Shown here in pieces: positions 17,944-24,440 of a DNA stretch of 57,673 nt. Made by a program: the position numbers and the translations under genes. Position 1 is the first letter of the stretch. Each line of letters opens with the position of its first letter. The stretch covers positions 1-57,673 of the forward strand of contig JANWJQ010000018.1 in assembly GCA_025451875.1 (NCBI GenBank), given 5' to 3'. This stretch comes from Rhizomicrobium sp. Lineage in GTDB: Bacteria > Pseudomonadota > Alphaproteobacteria > Micropepsales > Micropepsaceae. The notes beneath the pieces were generated by a model. It had not been told where the DNA came from and did no database searches. It was given only the letters and a program-made list of their open reading frames with translations.

Positions 17944-18678
17944 TTATTTGTTCTGCGCCTGTCGCGATAGAAGTTCGATTTCGCGCCTGACGGCGCGATC
18001 CGCGCGCATGGCGGAAACGATTTTGGTGTCCGGAATATCGGGATCGATTTGCGCGCAAAGCGCGCGCAGGAATTCGAAGGATTTTGTCGTTCCTGTTCCC
18101 TTGTGATGATCGATGGTGAATTTGCGCCCCAGCTTGAATATCCAAAAGTCCGCTGCCCTGCGGACGGCCACTTCCAAAGCGGCATCGATCTTGGGGCCAC
18201 GCCTCGCGGAATATGCTTCAGCGCCGCGCGCCGCAGCATTGGCGAGCAAGTTGAGTAGAAGGATCAATTGCTCGAATTTTTGGGTGCGATTTTGCTTGGA
18301 AAATAGATCGCCATTTTTCGAATTCGAGCTGCGGAATTCGGGCGAAATTTGCGCGACAAATTCCATATCGTCAGCAATTCCTGATCTTTCGGCAATTTCG
18401 AGAATTTTCCGAAATTTCTCGATGTCCTTTTTTAAGCGCAGATATTGCCGCCGCGCGGCTGGGCGATGTTCGCCGGATTGGGGCCGCGCCCGGACCGCGA
18501 AGTAGCCTTGGGCGATTTCGCGGATTGTCGAAGCAATCTCAGCATTCTTTCCGTCGAAGGCGAATTTCCCGCCAAGCCCGCGGACAAAAGCGCCCGGAAA
18601 TACGCGCCGCGCAAATTCTTCCGGCGAAATTCTAGGTGCGGATTTTTGCGCAGGCATATTTGAAGGCCGAAATTGCAT
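17944..18678 (-). CDS. Hypothetical protein coupled to XRE regulator
   Basis: 244 residues, mostly helical, Lys/Arg/Ala-rich, with no signal peptide. Visible segments include ISPEEFARRVFPGAFVRG, LKKDIEKFRKILEIAERSG, and FKLGRKFTIDHHKGTGTTKSFEFLRALCAQIDPDIPDT. I recognise no family. Codons are noticeably richer in AAA/TTT/GAA than in flanking core genes, fitting transfer. Its ATG overlaps the stop of the XRE gene by one base (TAATG at 18678), so the two are translationally coupled and probably work together, for example as a regulator with its effector. Confidence 0.75.
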   Translation of the reverse strand: MQFRPSNMPAQKSAPRISPEEFARRVFPGAFVRGLGGKFAFDGKNAEIASTIREIAQGYFAVRARPQSGEHRPAARRQYLRLKKDIEKFRKILEIAERSGIADDMEFVAQISPEFRSSNSKNGDLFSKQNRTQKFEQLILLLNLLANAAARGAEAYSARRGPKIDAALEVAVRRAADFWIFKLGRKFTIDHHKGTGTTKSFEFLRALCAQIDPDIPDTKIVSAMRADRAVRREIELLSRQAQNK

Positions 18679-18956
18679 TAATCCCGGCGCGATTTTGCCG
18701 GGTTGCGTTTGCGCGGGGCGCTGGCCGGTTTGATCAGCCGGACACCTTCGCCACGGCTGGTTTCTTCCGAAATGAACTCCACGCCGCCCCGCACCAGGGC
18801 GCGCTGGACGGCGGTGATGGTGCTGACGCGAGGATCGACCTGGTCGCGTTCCAGCCGGGTTACGGCATTGAGCGAGACGATGGCCCTATCGGCCAAGTCC
18901 TGTTGGGACCAATCCAGAAGGGCGCGGGCGGCGCGGATTTGGCGTGGGCTGATCAT
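18678..18956 (-). CDS. XRE-family helix-turn-helix regulator
   Basis: 92 residues from ATG 18956 (MISPRQIRAARALL); an upstream in-frame TTG at 18977 is less likely. The Cro/C1-type HTH is at about 5-55: IRAARALLDWSQQDLADRAIVSLNAVTRLERDQ, followed by VSTITAVQRALVRGGVEFI and a short basic tail. It is probably the repressor controlling its own operon and the divergent nuclease-like gene across the 18957-19041 region. Coupled to the downstream 244-residue gene. Confidence 0.85.
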   Translation of the reverse strand: MISPRQIRAARALLDWSQQDLADRAIVSLNAVTRLERDQVDPRVSTITAVQRALVRGGVEFISEETSRGEGVRLIKPASAPRKRNPAKSRRD

Positions 18957-19012
18957 GGCGATCAGCTTCGGCCCCAAGGGAAATTCCGCTACTAAGAGGG
19001 TAAAAAGAAACC

Positions 19013-19029
19013 TTATTAGGTGATTATTA
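19013..19029. promoter_or_regulatory. TTATTA direct repeats in the divergent control region
   Basis: TTATTA at 19013-19018 and again at 19024-19029, start to start 11 bases, about one helical turn. They lie between the divergent XRE and nuclease-like genes. The spacing fits tandem binding by a small HTH regulator; inference only. Confidence 0.3.
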
Positions 19030-19041
19030 TGCCTTTAGCGC

Positions 19042-20619
19042 GTGAGAGAGGCGATGATCCGCGGGCCTATGGAGAGCGCCGCTGTGCCGGATCGCGAATC
19101 AACGAACGGTTTAGATGATAACCGCAGCGAGAGCGGGTGGAGCGAGCGTGATTCTCTGTTGGACCGCGTTCGCACCCTCTATGCACAACAAGGCATCCAG
19201 GCGCTTTCGACGCCGTTTCTGGATAAGCAGAAAGACGCGCTCTATCCGCGCCTGCTAGCGGCGGGGCTAAAACAGGCAGCACTTTTGGAAGTGCTGGGCC
19301 GCACCGGCGAATACGCACTTTGGCGCAAGACCCATCGGCGCTATCGCGGCATCGTTAAGCCCACATGGTCCTGGGATGAAGCGGTCGCGCAGGCACGGAA
19401 AATCGTGGACCGCGACGGCGATCTGCCCACGGTGCAGTGGTGCCGTAGCAACGGCCTCAGTTCGCTGACCAGCGCAGTACACAACACCGGAAAGACCTGG
19501 GAGGACTTGCGGCTCGCGGTGGACCTCAAGCCTTCCGCCAATTTTTGCCAATCCCGCAACGGTATGCGCTGGCTGAGTCGCCCGGAGGCTTGTCTTTCGG
19601 ATTTTTTGCATGCGCGCGGAATCGCGCATCGGCGCGGCGAGCGCTACCCCGACGCATATGCCACGCAAACAGGACGTGCCTGGGGACGCTATGACATGCA
19701 TTTTCGGACACCGGACGGGCGTTCAATCGATGTTGAGGTCTGGGGCGACGATCTGAACCGCATGAATGGCGGGCGCTATCGCCAGACAAGGAACTTCAAG
19801 GAGGCGTATCAGGCGGGCAGGGACGATTTTGTCGGCATTCCTTACAAGGCCTGTCTCAGCGATGTAGCGTTGACGGAGATTCTCAAGCCCTTCATTGGCC
19901 TGATTGCGCCGTTCGTATTCGAGAAGCCTTTCGACCGGGCTATCGAAACGTCTCATTGGTCTGGGGCGGACGAACTTCTGGAGGACTGCCGAAAACTTGC
20001 GGCGTCCATGCCGGACGGAATCTTTCCGGTGGAGTCGTGGCTGCGCAAGCGCGGCAAATACAATGGCCGTTCCGGTCCTGCCTACAACACGCTGGCTATC
20101 TATGTGAACCGTTGGCTTGGTGGGACGCGCCATGTGCGCAAGTTATTGGGCCAGGACAGCGCCAGCACCACAAGTTGGACTTCCGATAAGCTGAGATTAG
20201 CCTGGGATAGCTTCGTGGCGACACATGGCGTCACGCCCACCCAATGCCGGGGCAATGGCGGCAAGCGCTTTGGCCGCGCGATACGTGCCGAGGCCTCCAA
20301 AATCGACGAGGCTGCGCGTCGTCACGGCGTACAGGACAAATTGCAGTGCAAAAAAAGCACCCGAAAAATCATTTGGACCCCGGAACACACATTGGAGCAG
20401 TGGCGGGCTTTCACGGTTCGGAATGGGCGGACGCCCAGCCAATGCATGAGTAAGACGCGCAGACTGTCCTTGCCGCGTGACGTCACGGACGAAGCCTCCC
20501 GTATCTACGACGCCGCGCGCAGATTGGAAATTCTGGAGCAGGCGCGAGGCGGCGAATTCCCGTTGGGGCCTGCGCATCAGACAGGCATAACCAACGGTGC
20601 AAGCATTAGCGCTAAATGA
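19042..20619 (+). CDS. Putative PD-(D/E)XK nuclease with four flanking repeat modules
   Basis: 525 residues. A central segment (about 180-285) has a nuclease-like look: SDFLHARGIAHRRGERYPD, then YDMHFRTPDGRSIDVEVWGD (D218, E232, W234) and a Lys at about 253 in RNFKEAY. The D..(I)xVExWG..K pattern is typical of PD-(D/E)XK/Vsr-like folds. Around it are modules of about 55 residues beginning with W at about 109, 310, 379 and 445. The last two are plainly duplicated (TPTQC/TPSQC, EASKIDEAARR/EASRIYDAARR). The architecture suggests a DNA-targeting endonuclease of the element (homing, defence or packaging). Start uncertain: GTG 19042, ATG 19054 or ATG 19069. Converges on the TetR gene with an 8-base overlap. 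Confidence 0.65.
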   Translation: MREAMIRGPMESAAVPDRESTNGLDDNRSESGWSERDSLLDRVRTLYAQQGIQALSTPFLDKQKDALYPRLLAAGLKQAALLEVLGRTGEYALWRKTHRRYRGIVKPTWSWDEAVAQARKIVDRDGDLPTVQWCRSNGLSSLTSAVHNTGKTWEDLRLAVDLKPSANFCQSRNGMRWLSRPEACLSDFLHARGIAHRRGERYPDAYATQTGRAWGRYDMHFRTPDGRSIDVEVWGDDLNRMNGGRYRQTRNFKEAYQAGRDDFVGIPYKACLSDVALTEILKPFIGLIAPFVFEKPFDRAIETSHWSGADELLEDCRKLAASMPDGIFPVESWLRKRGKYNGRSGPAYNTLAIYVNRWLGGTRHVRKLLGQDSASTTSWTSDKLRLAWDSFVATHGVTPTQCRGNGGKRFGRAIRAEASKIDEAARRHGVQDKLQCKKSTRKIIWTPEHTLEQWRAFTVRNGRTPSQCMSKTRRLSLPRDVTDEASRIYDAARRLEILEQARGGEFPLGPAHQTGITNGASISAK

Positions 20620-21571
20620 ATCGATGTTTCAATTTGCGCGCTGGTTCTTTTGGAGCTTCCGTCTTTGCTGGAACGCGCGCCGGATTGATAAGCGCCGGTT
20701 TGTTGGCGGGTTTGGATTTGCCGCTGTCGCGAAGGACGGGCAGGGGCTTTGCAAGCTGCGCGCCCGCGCGGGACTTGCGGCGCTTCTTTTGCAGGCCCAC
20801 TCTTTTGCCGAGATAGGTCCGATTGTCCGGGTCGAATATCGCCACTTCGCCTTCCGCCAAATCTAGCGGAGTTTCCGAACCCAGTTCGGGCCGGTCGTCC
20901 GGATCGTCCGAGTCATCGGACTCGGCTTGCGCCCAGGATGCGTCACGCGACAGGCCCAGATAGCCCGTCAGCACATTTGTGAGAGCGTCAATCATGCGGG
21001 CGCTGCCGGGATTCAAAGCGCCGGGATGCTTTTGCAGAATCGAATCGGTGATCGTTCCCAAAACGATTTGCACTGCGATCCGGATCGCTGCGTGGGAGGC
21101 TTTCGATTTATGGGCCAGCAAATCGACGGCCAACGCGGTCACCATCTTGCGGTAATCCTCGAACGGCTCGGCGGTCAGCGGTTTGACGGTCGCCAGCTTG
21201 ACTGCCGCGCGGATGACACCGGCAGCGCGCGGCGCGGTCATGCTGGATACCACATGGCTCACGATCTGCCGGGCGATGAATCCACCGCCTTCGCGCGGCC
21301 AGCGGCGAGGCTCCAGCGTTTCGCGCGCCCGCTCGCCGAGATCGCGAAACGCTGTTCCGATCAATCGGTAAAGATAGGCGTTCTTATCCGGATAGCGCCC
21401 ATAGAACGCGCCTACCGAACAATGCGCCTCGCGCGCGATCCGCGCCATCGAGATCGCCTCATAGTCGTATCGCGCCAGAAGCCTGATCCCGGCCTCCGTC
21501 ATCGCCACCGTTTTGCCGTCCGACTTTTGGCGGCGGGATTTGCGCGAGAGTTTCAAAAACAGGTTTGGCAT
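20612..21571 (-). CDS. TetR/AcrR-family regulator with long C-terminal extension
   Basis: About 319 residues from ATG 21571 (MPNLFLKLSRKSRRQ); ATG 21601 is an alternative. TetR N-terminal HTH: MTEAGIRLLARYDYEAISMARIAREAHCSVGAFYGRYPDKNAYLYRLI. A helical ligand-binding core follows to about residue 205. Then comes an unusual tail of about 115 residues: an acidic stretch (ESDDSDDPDDRPELGS), a conserved-looking EGEVAIFDPDNRTYLGKRVG, and a Lys/Arg/Pro-rich end. Ordinary TetR proteins are about 200 residues. The target is unknown. It is divergent from the DUF2971 gene, which it may control. Confidence 0.85.
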   Translation of the reverse strand: MPNLFLKLSRKSRRQKSDGKTVAMTEAGIRLLARYDYEAISMARIAREAHCSVGAFYGRYPDKNAYLYRLIGTAFRDLGERARETLEPRRWPREGGGFIARQIVSHVVSSMTAPRAAGVIRAAVKLATVKPLTAEPFEDYRKMVTALAVDLLAHKSKASHAAIRIAVQIVLGTITDSILQKHPGALNPGSARMIDALTNVLTGYLGLSRDASWAQAESDDSDDPDDRPELGSETPLDLAEGEVAIFDPDNRTYLGKRVGLQKKRRKSRAGAQLAKPLPVLRDSGKSKPANKPALINPARVPAKTEAPKEPARKLKHRFI

Positions 21572-21750
21572 TTTTCCCAATATCCAAATGCGGAAAAGCA
21601 TCCAAACCCAGTCTATCGGAATCCGAATTCAGATTCTATTCGAACGGCTGGGATTCACGGATTGTCCGGGCATCCTCCGTCATTGGCAGCGTCACAAACG
21701 GGCGGCATGATCACACCGGAACAAATTCGCCGCGAACCGCGCTATCCGAA

Positions 21751-22551
21751 ATGACCACTGCCGTGAAGCTTCGGGGCCTCCCCGATCTGGATCGCCCCCT
21801 TTATCGCATCTTCCCGCTCTGGTTCTTTGAGGATGCGCTGCGCGTCAATGGCGGACGCCTTGTTCTTGTCCGACCGCAAGTTTGGGAAGACCCGTTTGAG
21901 CATGTCTATGCCTCGATCCAGATGCAGGGGCCAAACGGCCAGCAAAAGCAGCTGGTGGAGTATTTGCAGCCTGCTTATGCCCAATGCTGGTCGCTGGAAG
22001 GCGATTCCGACGCCCTCCTGCGGGCTTATTCACGGGTAACGAAAGATGCCGCCACCCAGCGCAATGTCGAGCCCCGATATGAAGGGGTCAAAGTCCGCAC
22101 CACGCCACGCAAGATCATTCAGGCCGTCGAGTTGTGGCTTGCCAAAAAACCAAGCCTTGGCTGGTCCTTCTATCCGGCTGCCATTGAGTATCGCGACGAT
22201 TTTTTACAGCGCTTTGCCAACCGGCTCGCCAAAATCGGCCCGGTGGAATTGGGCCAGGGCGATGATCGCGTGGATTCGCTTTTGTTCAAGCGTCCGGCCT
22301 TTCGGCACGAATCCGAAGTGCGCTTGATTTGCCTTGCAGACAGCAAGACGAATTCGGAAATCGTCTCCGTCGATGTCGATCCCAATCAGCTATTTGACGA
22401 GATTCAGTTCGATCCGCGACTGGCGTCATTCGAGCGCAAGGAGCGCGAACGCCTTGCGCGTTCCCTCGGCTACACAGGACCAATCAAGGAAGACGGGCGC
22501 TATCACAAGACATTCTTTCTGGTGCCGCTTTCGAAACCTTGGTTCGAATAG
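21751..22551 (+). CDS. DUF2971 family protein
   Basis: 266 residues from ATG 21751; the upstream open frame to 21565 overlaps the TetR start and is not needed. It has the DUF2971 pattern: LYRIFPLWFFEDALRVNGGRLVLVRPQVWEDPFE near the N-terminus, then YAQCWSLEGDSDALLRAYS (matching the family's CWS/CFS..SD..MW region), and FKRPAFRHESEVRLI. DUF2971 proteins are widespread in islands and often near defence genes; biochemical role unknown. It is the last gene of the proposed element and divergent from the TetR gene. Confidence 0.75.
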   Translation: MTTAVKLRGLPDLDRPLYRIFPLWFFEDALRVNGGRLVLVRPQVWEDPFEHVYASIQMQGPNGQQKQLVEYLQPAYAQCWSLEGDSDALLRAYSRVTKDAATQRNVEPRYEGVKVRTTPRKIIQAVELWLAKKPSLGWSFYPAAIEYRDDFLQRFANRLAKIGPVELGQGDDRVDSLLFKRPAFRHESEVRLICLADSKTNSEIVSVDVDPNQLFDEIQFDPRLASFERKERERLARSLGYTGPIKEDGRYHKTFFLVPLSKPWFE

Positions 22552-22560
22552 ACAACCTTC

Positions 22561-22830
22561 TCAAGATGATTTGTGCGCATTGTTATTCCAAGCATCCCAG
22601 CGCTGCAGCGTAGTCGCAATTGTCGCCAGATGGGACTGCAAGCAACGGTAGCGCAAATCACAGCCGCCGTCGGCAACAGATCAACCGCAGCAGAACCAAT
22701 GTGCGAAGCAGATCGAGACGCAGTCACGACCGGTTTCAACAATATCCGTTGATATGCTGATCGCGGGAACGGGAACCGATGCTGCCGCACCCGGATCACG
22801 CACAGGCGTTGCAGCACCTAGGGCCTTCAT
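22561..22830 (-). other. Open frame continuing past the peptide stop
   Basis: The frame of the 49-residue peptide stays open for 39 more codons after its TGA (22681-22683), to a second TGA at 22561-22563. The translated part includes GGCDLRYRCLQSHLATI and TLQRWDAWNNN. It could be chance, a nonsense-truncated longer gene, or readthrough. Recorded as an observation, not a gene call. Confidence 0.25.
22681..22830 (-). CDS. Cys-rich 49-residue peptide, RiPP-precursor-like
   Basis: Found by reading the minus strand. ATG 22830 is preceded by TAAGGAG with a 10-base spacer. The first about 35 residues are Ala/Pro/Val-rich with few charges (MKALGAATPVRDPGAAASV...); the end is a compact four-Cys core CVSICFAHWFCCG after ETGRD. 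The leader/core shape resembles ribosomally made, modified peptides, but no lanthionine synthetase, YcaO, radical-SAM or dedicated exporter is visible in the window. The peptide could be inert, chance, or disulfide-linked. It is divergent from the S74 fibre gene. Confidence 0.45.
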   Translation of the reverse strand: MKALGAATPVRDPGAAASVPVPAISISTDIVETGRDCVSICFAHWFCCG

Positions 22831-23005
22831 AACGGTTCGTCTCCTTACCCCCTATTCAAGTGCGGTCAGCGGTCTATAGTAGTAGCTAAATAAAGTTTTC
22901 AGAAAAAGAAGAGAAAACAGAAGAGAAAAATTCCTCGAATATTGTCTTGCCAGATTCTTTTATTTGGATGCACTCTCTGTCCGCATTCATTTGGGCGAGG
23001 CAATG
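22831..23005. other. AT-rich divergent control region
   Basis: About 175 bases between the Cys-rich peptide gene and the S74 protein gene, clearly poorer in G/C than the core genome, with a purine-rich tract (22899-22932) and inverted hexamers GTTTTC (22895-22900) and GAAAAC (22913-22918). It should contain promoters for both directions; no confident -35/-10 pair was picked. Confidence 0.45.
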
Positions 23006-24376
23006 ATGCGAATATCCTCTGATGCCATCTTTCACGTAGCAGTCAGACCTACTCTTGCACGCGACTTTTCCGTCGCCCCGCCTCCGGTGTCGCGCAGTGG
23101 GAGACGCTGGATGAGGCTTAAAGTTTTCGCAGCCGCTTTCTTGACCGTTGTGTTTTCCTTGGCGGCCACACCTTGGGACAGCGCCAATGCTGCAACCTGT
23201 AGCGGCTACACTTACACATTTGCGAATGGAACAACCGCCGACGCGGGACAGGTCAATTCAAACTTCAATACGATTATGGGCTGCGCAAATACGCTCCTTG
23301 CGCCGCTCAATGCTCCCGTATTTTCGGGCCAATCGAGCTTTTCGACGACGTTCGCCAACACATCGTCGTCCGACACAGTTGCCGTGCTGAATGTATCCGC
23401 ACAGCTATCGCCGCCCAGTTCATCGGCGTCTGACTTTCGCGCTCTGAATATGAGTTTGGGTTACGAAACGGCGGCGTCTTTCACCAACACGGGTGCTGAC
23501 GCTCCCGCCGCCGCCTGGTTCGAAAACCGCATCCTCGATTCCGGAACGATTGCCGAATTGGATGGCGCGCAATTTTGGGGACTGTGGGCGGGCAGCGATG
23601 CCTCTTCGTTGGGCACGGTATCCGATATCGAGGCGGCAAAATTCACACCGGTCGAATCGTTCAGCAATTCGCTGACCAGCACCATCACCAAAGCCGTCGG
23701 CATTCACGTCGCCAACGCTTCGAAAAACACGTTCAATCTGGCTGGGCAAGCCGGAATCCTGATCGATGCAATTTCTTCGGGAACGAACAACACGGCGCTC
23801 TTGATGGGGCAATCGAGCATCCCGATTGGAAACTTTGCGATCTACGATGCCTCCGCCAATGCCAGCTATTTCAACGGCAATGTGGGGATCGGCACGGTGA
23901 CACCAGCGCAAAAGCTTGAGGTGAATGGCGAGGTGAAAATCGACACGTTCGGTTCAGCCACGTCCACGCAGGTTTGCCAATTGTCGGGGGTCTTATCGAA
24001 TTGTTCTTCTAGTATCCGGTACAAGGAGGACGTGCGTGACGCACCATTTGGTTTGAAAGACGTAATGCAAATGCGCCCCGTGACTTTCAAGTGGAAGGGA
24101 CGGGATGAGCGAGACTTCGGCTTAATTGCCGAAGAAGTCGCCAAAATCGATCCACAATTCGCGACATACAAGGACGGAAAGATCGAGGGCGTAAAATATG
24201 CGCAGCTTGTGGCCGTCCTGGTGAACGCTGTCAAAGAACTGAAGCACAGCAACGACAGGCAATCTGCGCGGATCACGCAGCTTCAGCAACAAGTCGCAAG
24301 TCTCCAGCAACGCCAGAACTCTCGCTCCGCCATGTCAGATCGGCATGTCGAGACGCTCGCAACGCGCGCGCAATAG
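23006..24376 (+). CDS. Secreted fibre-like protein with C-terminal S74 chaperone/peptidase
   Basis: 456 residues from ATG 23006 (GAGG upstream). A start at ATG 23111 would put the signal peptide MRLKVFAAAFLTVVFSLA..ANA at the very N-terminus and is an equally good choice. The body is Ser/Thr/Asn-rich beta-structure like phage tail fibres (NGNVGIGTVTPAQKLEVNGEV). The end is a Peptidase_S74 intramolecular chaperone: SSSIRYKEDVRDAPFGLKDV, FKWKGRDERDFGLIAEEVAKI, KYAQLVAVLVNAVKELK and a terminal coiled coil. It probably trimerises and cuts itself at the Ser of SIRYKED. It lies 64 bases upstream of the RHS gene. Confidence 0.85.
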   Translation: MRISSDAIFHVAVRPTLARDFSVAPPPVSRSGRRWMRLKVFAAAFLTVVFSLAATPWDSANAATCSGYTYTFANGTTADAGQVNSNFNTIMGCANTLLAPLNAPVFSGQSSFSTTFANTSSSDTVAVLNVSAQLSPPSSSASDFRALNMSLGYETAASFTNTGADAPAAAWFENRILDSGTIAELDGAQFWGLWAGSDASSLGTVSDIEAAKFTPVESFSNSLTSTITKAVGIHVANASKNTFNLAGQAGILIDAISSGTNNTALLMGQSSIPIGNFAIYDASANASYFNGNVGIGTVTPAQKLEVNGEVKIDTFGSATSTQVCQLSGVLSNCSSSIRYKEDVRDAPFGLKDVMQMRPVTFKWKGRDERDFGLIAEEVAKIDPQFATYKDGKIEGVKYAQLVAVLVNAVKELKHSNDRQSARITQLQQQVASLQQRQNSRSAMSDRHVETLATRAQ

Positions 24377-24440
24377 CCAGACTGGGAAACATGCGCAACG
24401 CCGCAATCAATCGCTGATCGCACTATCACCGAGGTCTCTC

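Larger units (their letters stand above)
15450..22551. mobile_element. Putative integrative element at tRNA-Arg (right end not established)
   Basis: A large serine recombinase abuts and overlaps the 3' half of tRNA-Arg, a usual integration architecture. The following genes are accessory in character: tiny proteins, an unknown protein, XRE and TetR regulators, a nuclease-like protein and DUF2971. Core genes are absent until 32.0 kb. I did not find a duplicated tRNA 3' end, so the right boundary is a guess at the end of the DUF2971 gene; the element could extend to about 32.0 kb. Confidence 0.4.

Noticed and set aside
19029..19118. Short frame MPLARERGDD... before the nuclease-like gene
   Set aside because: 29 codons, no ribosome site, overlaps the longer frame; possible leader peptide but not supportable.
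22540..22560. GGTTCGAAT near 22551 as a second attachment site matching the tRNA T-arm
   Set aside because: Only nine bases match and the sequence after it does not continue as a tRNA 3' end, as a displaced tRNA tail should.
22503..22817. 104-codon minus-strand frame overlapping the Cys-rich peptide
   Set aside because: No ribosome site, overlaps the end of the DUF2971 gene, and the alternative frame has a far better start.
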